Shown here one piece after another: positions 50,730 to 61,815 of a DNA stretch of 64,000 nucleotides. The DNA lies in NCBI GenBank assembly GCA_035236585.1, contig CP141139.1, positions 23,390,990 through 23,454,989 on the forward strand, given 5' to 3'. The notes beneath the pieces are model-generated. The model ran no database searches. It had not been told where the DNA came from and was given only the letters and a program-made list of their open reading frames with translations. Position numbers and translations under genes: made by a program. This stretch comes from Warburgia ugandensis. Lineage: Eukaryota > Streptophyta > Magnoliopsida > Canellales > Canellaceae. Numbering within the stretch: position 1 is the first letter of the stretch; each line of letters starts with the position of its first letter.

Positions 50730-53029
50730 TCAAGTCCATCAATCCATATGATCTTAACTATATATCATCATCCAAATACATCCACACTGTCCAATCATCC
50801 TTGATCAAATTGATCAAGGAGATTACCATTCATTTTTATGGATGTTACTACTTTTAAGGCTAGATCTCTTAATTAAACATAGATCATTCACTTCTAACCA
50901 TTCATTCCATGTTTCAAAATCACAAGATCATTAGTGGATTAGAATTATGGAGTTTGATCATTCTAAATTTCACTAATCATAGGAATTAGTAATACTTTTC
51001 TTTATTAACAAAATTTTACATGTATCAAAACATAAATTTTCTAAGTTTTGTAGGTTCTCCTTATCAAGAGGAATCCAACCCAACTTTTTTATCTCAATTT
51101 GAAGTTAAATTGAGATCAGAATTTAGATTTTAAGATTTCAGCCTGTTTTAAGGGATGATATTGATCTTACTATTTTTGTTCAATTAATTGATTTAGGTAT
51201 CTAGAATTTTTACTGTGATCATGTCCTTATGTTTTTGGGACCTCCTGAATCCATCCATTGGTTCAGATTTCCATTTTAAGGTCATGTTGATCATAATCCA
51301 TTATTGTTGGACAGATTTAGTAATTATCACAAGTAAATACAATTTAAAATATAAATTTTATGAGTTTAGTACCTTATACAAGTGATAAGGAATCTATAAA
51401 AACTTTCAGATCTAAAATCGGAGCTAAATTGAGCTCTTAATTGAAGAAATACGCTCTTAGTTAAAAAATTGGATGGCTCAAATCTAATATGGGCTTAGTA
51501 GGTGCAGGGACGACTAGCGGCCCACATCCGTTACCATTGTCTACCAGTGAACTAGGAGCAATGATCATTGATAGGAGAGACAATCTAGATCTGGATTGTC
51601 GGACCACCCATCCCCGGATCTCCTCCATCAGTCATGATCAAAGCCCCAGATTTCCTCTCTTGGGGTTTTTGGGCCCCAGGAAATCATCTAACGGCTCAGA
51701 AGTGTCATCTGAGCTGTCTATGATTAGAACTCTACCATCCAAGCCGGATGCATCGTCTCTAGCGAATCAACAGTTGGGGGAGACCTTTTGGTGGTCGAAA
51801 AATACCCAGGAAATGCTGGAATGAATAGAGAGGTGAAGGGTGCACCTACCTGTGCTGGTTCGGTGAAGAGAAGTTCACCGGAGATGAAGAACTAATGCCA
51901 AGAAATCCTATGTCGCTGGAATAACGTACAGATGCCAAGATCTCCGATTTTTTTGCTAGAGAAGGAGGAGAACCATGGGGCTTTTGTAGATCACCATGCA
52001 CTGAAGATATTTAAAGGTGCAAGATCACCGTTTAATGACCAGATTGGCTAGAATAACTTGAAAATTCAATATGAGATAGTACCTAATACCGGAGGTTGTC
52101 CTTCATTTTAAGTTTCCCAACAATCCAGGAGGTGGATCATCATGAAAACTTAGGGCTTTTGTAGATCATCCTTGTCCGACCAGATCCAACGGTGAAGATT
52201 GAAAATTAATGGTTAGAATGTGATGGCTAATTGAATTAGGATTTCCTGGGTGGAAACCCTAGTTCATCGGGGATGACGCGTCCCTGGACACTCCTGATGC
52301 AGCATGGGGTTGTTTGCCCGGGTGCATCTGGGGACACGCCCATAGAGAAAGAGAGAAAGAAAAGAGAAATGGGGAATATGGAGGTGGATTTTTGATCTAG
52401 GAATTTGAGGCATTCTAGGGGACCTCGTGAAGAGCATTAGGAAAATTTTTGGGAATTTTATGCTCTATAGGGATTTTTGAATTTTTCATTATTATATGTC
52501 ATAATTATGTTTCATTTCTTTTTATTATTAAATTGTTATTGGATTCCTACTACCATCTCCTTCTCCAGTAGCAGCTAGTAGTGGTTTGACTCATGATGAC
52601 ATGTTTTCTAGCTGTTGGATCCATTTTGTGGGCCCTATGGAGGTGTGAAAGGACCATTTTGCCCTTTATGGAAAAAATATGTTTTATTCTTCTGAACTCG
52701 GAATTGAGCGTACTTAGTGGCGTTGGAATTGTATTTTGAGTGCATTCTAAATTTTGATGTTTTAGGTCTCAGTTGTGAGTAAAATTACTATTTTACCCTT
52801 TTATTCATAAAAATGGAGAAAAATAAGGGTTTTTTATCCGGACTCAAAATTTGATGTACTTACAATCATTCTGATTGGTTTTTTTAGTACACTACAAATA
52901 TCCTAGTTTTAAGTCTAGATTTTACTTTATAAAGAAAGATTTTTCCTGGAACTTGAAGTTCTAGTTTTAAAATCTCAACTTTAATTTTTAAATAATTCAA
53001 TTATATTCATAAAAATTGGGATTGTTACA
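50730..53029 (-). repeat. LARD-related LTR, 5' portion, minus orientation
   Basis: The minus strand starts tgtaacaatccc at 53,029, like the starts of the other long LTRs. It has a splice-donor consensus (cacag|gtagg, about 51,849) and a GC-rich segment with gggacgcgtc near 52,260-52,340. The LTR 3' half and hairpin are missing here. The left edge, at the copia gag, is approximate. Confidence 0.45.
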
Positions 53030-54186
53030 TCTTGTCTACACATAGAGGGTCCATTATTTTGAGATTCATATGTATATAATGTGATAGTTGGTGCATGACA
53101 CCCTAGGAATTTCAGGTCTATAATGATACCCATGACCAATGGTAACAGACAGATTTCAAGTGATACTACACTCACAAAAGCTCGAGAAGGTTCAGATGTT
53201 GTTATCTATATGTACATATACTTATCGAGATACATTAACTGTATTTAAGCATGTCATTATTTAAATGGTTTTTGTCTACTCATTTTGATGGTGATTCATT
53301 ATTTAGTTTGTATGTGTATGCCTTTGAGGCAATGTATAACGCGAGTTGTGATAACTATTCATATTTTATTAAACACCTTGTGAAGGTTGTTACTATTATT
53401 GCTCTTAAAATAACATACATGGATATTGAAACTGATAAATTGAATTGGTTTGGCATGATATTGATTTGTAAAGAAAAAGTTACACTTCAGATGTTACATT
53501 TTGTTGCTTATTATATCTCATATTTTATAATACTGCATGACATGCAATTATATAATTCTTTTGGATTTAAGATTGTATAAAATTTCATATTGATAAAACT
53601 ACCTACACAAGCATAAGCTTGTTGAGACATTGTAAATTATTCACAATGTCTCAGGTCAAAAGAAATAAGGAGAGAAAGGGAGCAAAGAATCTTGAGAGAA
53701 GGATATAAAAGGTATATTAATCAGGTTTGCAATATAGTTGATGATTTTGAGGATTGATGTAATAATTTGGTATATTATGACATTGGTTTTTGGACATATG
53801 GACATGTAAGATGAAATTATGGTTGTATGGCTATAATTGGATTGATCTGGCTCTTGAACTTTTTTTTAGTTTAGTAGAACTTGAGTTTTTGATATATCCT
53901 TTTAGACATTGTGTGTTTATGTGAATGAATGGAGATGGAGTCTCCTTTATTATCTATTTAATTTAACTATGTCTATTAGGTACATCATACTTGCATGCAT
54001 AAAATGTGTAAGTCCAAAAGATAGGGGATACTCTGCTAGATTTTCTATAGAAATGTAGCACTCATTTCTCTAAAATTCCTGATTTTTAGAAAATAAAAAT
54101 GACACTTGGGATTTTTAAAAGTTTTCTCATGAAAATTGCTTTCTGCTGTTGTTTTCCAAATAGTTTTCCAAACACAGGATGTCACA
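53030..54186 (+). repeat. LARD-related LTR, 3' portion, plus orientation
   Basis: Ends acaggatgtcaca at 54,186, preceded by aaatgacacttgggattttt. This parallels the solo LTR (caaatgacactcggggtttt...gggtcgtcaca). It contains the hairpin at 53,623-53,653 and ctacacaagcataagcttgttgag. The LTR end abuts copia gag coding sequence (minus ESSSSR) exactly. Confidence 0.55.
53623..53653. other. LTR hairpin (11-bp stem, 9-nt loop)
   Basis: tgagacattgt (53,623-53,633) pairs perfectly with acaatgtctca (53,643-53,653). Same position class as the hairpins at 2897, 8534 and 27,272. Confidence 0.7.
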
Positions 54187-55100
54187 CTTCTAGATGAAGA
54201 GCTTTCATCATCGGCATTCCAAATGGCTGTCAATACTTTCTTTTTTGGCTTCTTTTTCTTCCAAAACTGGTAATCTAGCTTGATGTGGCTGGGTTGCTTA
54301 CATTCATAGCACACTAAAGGATCTTTCTCTAAAGTATTTTCTCCTTTGTTTAGAGCCTTCTTACTATATTTCTTTTTCTCATCATTCTTCCATTCTCTTC
54401 TTATGAAATTCTTGACTTTTTTGTAACAAGTTTAACTTCTTTATCACTATCTTCTTCACACTCTCCTCTTCAAATGTAGACTTGAGTGCAATCTCCTTAT
54501 CATTCTTTTTCTTGGAGTCTTCTTTGCCTTTTGATTTGTGCAAGATGTCATAGGTCATCAATGATCACATGAGTTCATCAAGTTCAAGTTTCTCCAAATC
54601 TTTGACTTCATGAGTAGCCGCACCTTTGTATCCCACGTCATAGGATGATATCTAAGAATCTTGCTTACAAAATACTCATTGGTAAAGGCTTTCCCAGTGA
54701 CTTCAAACCATTGATAATGTTTATGAACCTTGTGAACATCTTTGTGATGTTTGTTGCTTTTGAACTTCAAGAGTTCATACTCACGAATTAACACGTTGAT
54801 CCTCATATTCTTCACTTGGTTCTTTCATGAGTGGCTTCAAGCTTCTACCATACATCCTTTATGGTTGTGCATACAAATTTTTTATTGAATTCATTAGGAT
54901 GCAATGCACAAGATAGCAAATTCATGGCTTTTGAGTTGAGTTGAGCCTTCTTTGTCGCCTCATAGATCCAATCTTCCCTGTTAGTGTAATTTGGATCCTT
55001 TCAATAGGAATGTATGGCTTGTAGGCAACATTGACAATGGTCTTTTAAAGCTCATAATCAATTGATTGGATGTAGATAATAATTTAGTATTTATATATTT
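54187..55100 (-). pseudogene. Copia gag, N-terminal part with zinc knuckle
   Basis: Minus-strand frames in order: about 55,000-54,830 (EDWIYEATKKAQLNSKAMNL, SCALHPNEFNK), then 54,815-54,558 (REYELLKFK, GKAFTNEYFVSKILRYHP) of the UBN2-type gag domain, then the knuckle CYECKQPSHIKLD near 54,310, whose last Cys is replaced by Tyr. KKKPKKKVLTAIWNADDESS follows. Stops and shifts between the pieces make it non-functional. Gag would package copia RNA. Confidence 0.65.
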
Positions 55101-55242
55101 AAGTTATTGAAGCAAGGAGGCCTATTCATGGATTGGACTTCTTGAATGTTGTTACCAACAGTCGAAGGGACTTGAACATTTTGTAAACAAGTGATCTTAA
55201 ACTTTTAAAATGCTAGAGCACCCAAGGTCTGATACATATTAT

Positions 55243-57062
55243 GGTCCAAGAGGAGGGTGAATTGGGCCCTATTAGAAACTTATTCTTTTTGGCTAAGAAA
55301 CACAAAACAATGAAATGAAAGTGAATGGCAAGTAGTTGGTGTCAAAACATTCTCCAAGGCAATGAAACAAACACTTAGAAGATAAACACAAGAATTTTAA
55401 AAAATTGATAAACTTTTGCTAAAAAAGATTCACACATGCATTTCATCAAACACCTTCAAAATGTAAGTGGGATCCACTAAAAATTATGCAAAAGTGTGAA
55501 AAAATCACTTGAGAACAATCTAAGCAACAAAATGAACATAACACTACAAAAGACAAGGATTTTTAGAGGTTCAACCATCCAAAAATGATATCTACTTCCT
55601 TTTTCTCAAGGGTATCCCCTCCTTGAGTCCCTACTAATTCTTGTGAAAATTTACCCCCCTAGTTGATATAGTACTTGGACGTAGACAATTATATGTTTGC
55701 AATTATTCAATCTTAATTATAATGATGAAACAACAAATTCCTAAGAGTGACCCCTCTTACAAGCAAACGTAATAAAGAAGAATGCTAAAAAAAACTCCTC
55801 TCTCCAAGAGAATGAATGAAAGAGAGAAGCAAGGATTTACAACCCAAATGATAAGAAGTATTGAAGTGAAACACTTGTGGATACACAAGATTATATATTT
55901 ATAATAATTCAATCTCAATTAGAATGATGGAACAACAAGTTCCTAAGGAAGACACCTCACTTACAACCACAAATAATAAAGAATAATGATAAAGTAACTT
56001 CTCTTTAAGAACTACATTCGAAGATAAAAATGAAAGAGAGAAGTAAAGATTTACAACCTAGATGATAGGAAGTATTGAAGTGAAGCACTTGTAGATGAAG
56101 ATATGGCTTGAATGCTTAAGTTTTCTCTTTGTAGATTCTTTAAGTTATACTTGAATCTATCTAAGTAGGTTATATATAGAGTTGAGTCTCAAAATATGAC
56201 TATTTAAGAGCTAGACCTTTGATTGGATGATGAACTAGCTATTAGGACTTACAAAATATAATTGGATGATGATATAGTTGTTGGAGCTTATTTTTCACTT
56301 GATTGGATGAAAAAATGGATGTTAGAGAGCTTCAATATTTGATTAAAGCAAGAGATAGATTTTGGAGAAAAATTATCTTCGATTGGAGCAAGAAAAAAAA
56401 TAGTGGGAAATCAAATATGACTATTAAATCTCAAAAGGAAAAATAAAATCCTAAGTATTAAATTTAAAAATCTCTTTTGTTTAAAACAATTTAGTTCAAA
56501 AAGCATTTTTAAAATTGAAATTATAATTGTGAAGGTTGACTCCTAGTGTAAATGTTGAAAATCCATAAAGTGGTAAGGCCGACCTTATGCAAAGGCCTAA
56601 AAACAACATGGCTTGTCCCCCTAAAGGTGACCTTCTAATGTAAAATTTTGAAAACATGCAATTTGGGGAAGCTTAGTTTTTCACTAGACAATTTGACCTT
56701 CCAGCTTATTCCCACATAAAATTTTGGACCATTGAAGGTGCATTCAAGATGAATGTTAACATTCAATTACATAGTCTTGTTATTTTATTTCTAAAGAGAT
56801 TTAAACTTGAAAAATTCTTGGGAATCTTAGGAAACCTATTTTGATGATATTTGTTGCTTCAGACATATGTGAATTGACATGAAAAAAACTCTTTGATCAT
56901 GATTTTTTATCATGCAAAATTAGCAGTCATCACACCTTTAAATATGATCTTATTTACCCAATTTCTTTAAATGTGATCACTTTCATTATGCATACTCAAT
57001 CAATCTTGTTAGATCACAACACAAAGGTTTTGTTATCACTAAAACCAAAAAGGCTTGGCTTA
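55243..57062 (-). repeat. Copia-type 5' LTR
   Basis: Right-hand LTR of the copia element. Next to its left end, gtctgatacatattatggtcc resembles the ctctgataccaattgttgg junction seen at the PBS of plant copia elements. It contains an internal 202-bp tandem duplication. Confidence 0.5.
55705..56108 (-). repeat. 202-bp tandem duplication in the copia LTR
   Basis: attcaatct(t/c)aattataatgatg-type units begin at 55,705 and 55,907. Both run through gaagtattgaagtgaa(a/g)cacttgt. The other LTR (47,850 on) has only one unit, so the duplication arose in this copy or its source. Confidence 0.65.
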
Positions 57063-57562
57063 ATATAGGAGAGAGAAACAATCTACCACATTATAAGAAA
57101 AACAAAGAAGTAAGAAATTGGGAAAAGGAAAATGAGGTGTATGAAGTATCTTCACATTTGTTCTTTTGGCCAAGCATGCTATTGTATATGTAGTTAGATC
57201 TTTTTTTATCTTCTTGTATTTATTTCGATATTTCTTAAGCATATATCTCTCCATGGATATCCTCTTATATGTTTTCTCATGTCCAATGAGTGTATTTAGG
57301 TTAGACAAATCTAATAACTCCAAATAGAGTAAGTTCTTATGAGTCCAAATGACGTTTTAAAGAGATAATGTGCCATCAAGCAACTAAAGTCAAGATGTGA
57401 CATCACACAAATCTACACATTAATAAGGACATGTAGCCACATAAGAAGATTAATTACATAGGTACCCTTATGAGTAAATTACTACTATATCCTCCCACCA
57501 TCTTACATTCACAAGTGACACCTATATGGGGCATGTGGACATATTTTTCCCTAAGCTTGTCA
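57063..57562. other. Intergenic DNA
   Basis: AT-rich. No gene or recognised repeat. Confidence 0.5.
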
Positions 57563-57977
57563 CATTATGTAATGCCCAAACAATTTACACTATTTTTAAC
57601 CAAAATTGAACATTCTATAGGAAATAAACTGAGTTAAATGTTTCACTTTATTTAAAATATTAAATGAAGGAATTTGTGAGGGAACTTAGTACCATTAGAT
57701 TCTACTTGAAAAATGGAATCCAACGCCTCAAAAATCACCCAAAACGGAGTTCATATGAAGAAGTTACAGCCACTTAAAGATAGGGGTATTCCTGAAAATT
57801 AAACAGAAAAATGAAAAAAATGAAAAAGGATGAAAAACGCAGGGGGCCGTTTTGATAACAGCACCCCTGTCGTCTTCAACCTCTAGATCCTCCCAGAAAT
57901 TCGTTTCTTCACTATTTCTCTAGAATACACCAGGGGAAATGGCGGCACCGCCATTGAGGGGCACCGCCTTTTACTCC

Positions 57978-57991
57978 TTTATAAAAACCCC
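57978..57991 (+). promoter_or_regulatory. LTR TATA box
   Basis: tttataaaaacccc, conserved with the LARD LTRs. It lies 257 bases upstream of the splice donor at 58,235. Confidence 0.5.
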
Positions 57992-58230
57992 ATCTTCCCC
58001 CCTCTTCAAATTGTGTTTTTCCAGTCGTTTGAGACTGAGGTTTCTGGCAAAAACCAAAAACCCATCTTTCTACATTTTCCGACAACGGCCAGGCCCAAGT
58101 CACGCCGGCCATTGCCATTTTTCTCCATGCCCTTCTCTGTTTCGGTCTAGCAATAGGAGTTTCCACCTTCATCGAGTTTTTTTCCGGCAACAAGGGTTTG
58201 GACAGGCAGGAAGAGCACCATCTCTGGCTG

Positions 58231-58240
58231 CAAGGTAAGC
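58231..58240 (+). promoter_or_regulatory. Conserved splice-donor consensus in the LTR
   Basis: caag|gtaagc. The LARD LTRs have ctacag|gtaagcc (antisense at about 4942 and 10,592) at the matching place, and the LTR fragment near 51,849 has cacag|gtagg. Confidence 0.45.
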
Positions 58241-58447
58241 CGTCCCTCCTTTTCCTTTTTGTTTGCTTCCCCCAGGCTAGATCCATGCCGGATCTAGTCC
58301 TTTCTGGTCGTTTTCAGCCTGGTTCTTAGCCGAAAAAACACCCCACGACGGCTTGGGCCGGACCTTCATGAGCCAGGCATCCCAAGGACGCCAAGCACCA
58401 CATGCACCTGGGACTGGGTCCTTGGGACGGGTTCCAGGTGTATGACA

Positions 58448-58890
58448 GTGCGTACACTGCCCTAGGTACGGCCTTCAGGTGTGCGCGCAACATGGGGCAC
58501 GAGTCCTGGCTCGACCAGGGTGCACAGGGTGCCCTGGGAGCTGAGACGCGCCATGCTACAAGGTGCGTTCATGCGATGATGAGCGTCATAGCACGTCGCT
58601 TAGGCATGCTTGTGCACGTGCGAACACTGTCCCAGGTGTGGCCTTCGGGTACGTGCGCGACATGGGGCACGGGTCCTAGCTTGACCAAGATGCACGGGGT
58701 GCCCTGGGAGCTGAGAAGCGCCATGCTACAAGGTGCGTCTGTGTGATGATGCACGTCATAGCGCGCCACTTGAGCATGCATGTGCGTGTGCAAAACGCGG
58801 CCTCTGGCACGGCCTTTAAGTGCACAAGCACGTGAAGTGGTCGTAGTTCAACCAGGATGCACGGGTGTCCTGGGAACCGGGACACGCAGA
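58448..58890 (+). repeat. 170-bp tandem repeat, about 2.6 units
   Basis: Units start at 58,448, 58,618 and 58,788, at exactly 170-base spacing. catggggcac recurs at 58,491 and 58,661, and ctgggagctgaga is shared by units 1 and 2. The third unit is partial and more diverged. Confidence 0.8.
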
Positions 58891-59202
58891 CCTAATATGG
58901 ACCTAGCCTGGCAATGAATTAGGCAAGGACCATTGACCCTAAACAACAGATTTAGCGGTCTAATGTCTAAATAGATTAAAATTAATAAGGACTCCTTGTA
59001 TCCATTCATACCCAGGAGTTTATAAATGAGACCCAGGGACGGGTTAAAGTGATAAAGGATGCGACTCCAGGAGACTTTGAGGTAGGTGCTCTATTGCTAC
59101 TAGACTTTTTGAAAGAGCCATGATTATTTCATGCATGTTTCAAGTAGAAGTTTTATAACTTGTTTAGCATGACTTAATTCAGCATACATATGATAAATGC
59201 TT

Positions 59203-59316
59203 TATGCATAGATATGTTTTGCAAATAATTGCATATACATTATGCACAGATATGTTTTGCAAATCATTGCATATACATTATGCATAGATATGTTTTACAA
59301 ATAAATGCATATATTG
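59203..59316 (+). repeat. 38-bp tandem repeat, three units
   Basis: tatgcatagatatgttttgcaaat-like units (at most two changes each) start at 59,203, 59,241 and 59,279. Confidence 0.85.
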
Positions 59317-60046
59317 CATGATTTGTGAGCATTGAGTTTTTAAGAGATTGCATGTCCTTGAGGGTTACCAAAAGACGCTGGAGTGCCCAAAAGACGCTGG
59401 GTAGGTAGTTGTGAGGGCTAGGCAGTTGTGAGGGACCCAAAGAGGACAGGTTTTGAAAAAGAGGTTTTCGCTTGTTTGACCTGATATGATTTGGGTTGAT
59501 AAGCTCATGGGTGCTATGCTGAGAGGTTTGGGGTGGCCTCCTAGCCTCTACCACTATTAGGTGGATGGGTACCACGCCCAAAAAGGGCATGTCCCTGCTT
59601 CGACTACATGTGGTACAGGGGGCTACCATTGGTGTCACGGCACTGGGTCGAAGTGTCATATGCCCCGTGGAGGTATATGATCCTGTGTCCCTAGGTACCC
59701 AGGGACCACACATTGGTGAGGTCGTGGGCATAGTTAGACCCTATGGTTTGAGGATTTATGTGCATTGCATGTGGCATGACATGAGGTTGGTCGACCATAC
59801 CATATATCCATGAGCTGGATTCAGTGGAGCATCTTGTGCACACCATTATGTTATGATATACATATGATACTTTCGACTTGGATTATGTGATTTCCTTAAG
59901 TCGTCAATATTCCAATTAGATGATGGTTTTTAATCTCGATATTGAACTTGAGTATTCAGACATGCACATGTTTTGAAAGAGCATATCATAGCATGCATTG
60001 CAAACTAGTAGTGATAGACTCATACTGAGTATGGTATGTACTCACC

Positions 60047-60071
60047 CTATCCTTAACATTTTTCAGGATAG
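60047..60071. other. LTR hairpin (7-bp stem), solo LTR
   Basis: ctatcct (60,047-60,053) pairs with aggatag (60,065-60,071). It is weaker than in the relatives but at the equivalent distance (about 0.4 kb) from the LTR end and just after a tactcacc motif. Confidence 0.45.
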
Positions 60072-60445
60072 TTCCACTCACAAATAGAAGACATCTCAGG
60101 AGATATTAGTGCTACGAGCAAGTGAATCAAATAGGAGACAATTATACATGTAAGTAAACTCTCTACCCTTTGGACATGTATTTCTATTTAATTACAGTTG
60201 GGCTGTGTGCTGTGACTGGATAGACTTGGGGAAAAACATTTATGATTTTTGAAGTTTTTCAAAAACTACTTTGATTGTTGTGAAAGCAAATGACACTCGG
60301 GGTTTTCAAAATAAGTTTAAAACCAAAGATTTTTCGCTGCATTGCATGGTTTTTATCAAATGGTTTTCAAATAGGGATGCATCCCGCTTTAGAAATTAGA
60401 TATTGCATTAAAAATGCATGAGAAAACCCGGGTCGTCACACATTA

Positions 60446-60997
60446 ATACCATATAAAGAACTTCAAAGTATCCTTCAAAAAACGCCTTTTCAAAATATTT
60501 TATTTTAAGTATATATAATAAACTCAATTTGATAAATATTTTATGAAACATTACCAAGGCCTTGGGTTTACTAAAGTCATTTATTAGATGTCCCACATTG
60601 AATATCTTTATTCAAAAGATAGTGGGTACTATGTTAGACATCCTACATTCTTTATGTGTTTATAAATGTCCTAATGCGCTTAAAATTAATCTTGAATAGA
60701 TTTCATCATTAAATGAACTAAAGACAAATATTAGACATCATATATGTATATATAAGTAAGTATGTGTGTGTGTGTGTGTGTAATCTCTACAAGTCCAAGG
60801 GTATTTATTATTATATTCATCTAATAACACTTAATTTACAAAGTCTACTAAGTGTTCCGGATAACTAATATCATGTTCTATGTGTAAAACACTATCACAA
60901 GACCCTAATGTATATTTGTGGTCTCTACCTTAGATGACATGAGAATTGATCATTTCAATCCAGTGGTAACATCACATTATATAAGTGTCCTATGATA
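60446..60997. other. AT-rich intergenic DNA
   Basis: No gene. A short (gt)n run lies at about 60,762-60,782. Confidence 0.5.
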
Positions 60998-61255
60998 CTA
61001 TAAGATTCTGATTTGACTAAAGGTCAATGCATAAATATTGCCTTTCCTTATCCCTGCCATCACTATTTTACAACTATTCCTATCCTTAAAATCACTTATA
61101 GAAAACTCAAATCTATAAGTACAATCACTTATAAACTGGCTTACTGAAAGAAGATTCTTCTCTAACTCAGGAATAGAAAGAACATTTTTGACTTGAGACC
61201 CATTTTCTTTTAATATATGCAAAGTACATCTCCTGCATATGTTATTTTGAGAGTA
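60998..61255 (-). pseudogene. Copia pol fragment (gag-pre-integrase region)
   Basis: Minus strand: LHILKENGSQVKNVLSIPEL, EKNLLSVSQFISDCTYRFEF, and further on a GNIYALT end. This is the conserved segment just upstream of copia integrase. Nothing else of that element remains here. It is directly followed by a LINE fragment in the opposite orientation. Confidence 0.7.
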
Positions 61256-61269
61256 TTTCCATTTCAACC

Positions 61270-61815
61270 ATCTTTTTATGCTGATCGTGGATGAGCTAAC
61301 AAAACATCTACATGAGGATATTTCAGGGTGCATGTTATTTGTAGATGATATAGTTTTGATTGATAAGAAATGAGAGGGTGTAAACACAAAGCTAGAGTAA
61401 TAAAGAGATGCATGAGAAACTAAAAGATTTAAAATTAGCCAAACTAATATAGAGTACATGGGATGCAATTTTAGCAAGGAGAGGAGTAGAGTGGAGCACT
61501 AATAAAAATTGATAACCAAAAGGTCTTCTAAAAGAACACTTCTGATACTTTCAGATTGATAATGACGAGAGCAGAGAGATTGAAAGGGATATTAACCACA
61601 AAATCCAAGTAGGTTGGAGCAAATGGAGATATGCCTCTAGAGTTTTTTATGATTAGCGTGTGCAACTCAAATTGAAAGGAAATTCTACAGAATGGTTGTA
61701 AAGTGAGCCATGCTCTATGGGTTTGAGTGTTGGGTAGTTAAGGAGTAACATGTACATAGGATGAGTGTTGTTGAAATGTGGATGTTGAGATGGATGAGTT
61801 GAAAGACAAGAAAGC
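61270..61815 (+). pseudogene. RTE LINE reverse-transcriptase fragment, heavily decayed
   Basis: Plus-strand frames match the LINE at 31.4-34.9 kb: VDELTKHLHEDISGCMLFVD then DIVLID (catalytic FADD changed to FVDD), EGVNTKLE, KRFKISQTN, then KIQVGWSKWRYASRVF, and near 61,780 a LRWMS-like end. Many stops. The 5' part of the element is missing. Confidence 0.7.

Larger units (their letters stand above)
47830..57062 (-). mobile_element. Ty1/copia-type element reduced to gag, with nested insertion
   Basis: On the minus strand: 5' LTR (57,062-55,243), a degraded PBS (about 55,242-55,228, tatcagacc), gag (55,100-54,187), an insertion of foreign LTR DNA (54,186 to about 50,730), the rest of gag (50,725-50,160), a purine tract (aaaaaagggagagattgc, about 49,090-49,070) and a 3' LTR (49,070 to about 47,830). 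Protease, integrase and RT are absent. The two LTRs are clearly homologous but strongly diverged, so the element is old. Confidence 0.6.
57568..60440 (+). repeat. Solo LTR of a LARD-related family, with catta target duplication
   Basis: Starts tgtaatgccc and ends acccgggtcgtcaca. It is flanked by catta at 57,563-57,567 and 60,441-60,445, so it is a complete LTR left by LTR-LTR recombination. Its 57,720-58,330 part is homologous to the LARD LTR (5,590-4,900 reversed): aaaacgcagggggccgttttgataac, the TATA box at 57,978 and a splice donor at 58,235. It contains a three-unit 170-bp repeat, a three-unit 38-bp repeat and a weak hairpin near its end. Confidence 0.85.

Noticed and set aside
58448-58890. 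Repeat array that might be taken for CRISPR or a satellite
   Set aside because: Contiguous 170-bp direct units with no spacers, inside an LTR of a eukaryotic genome.
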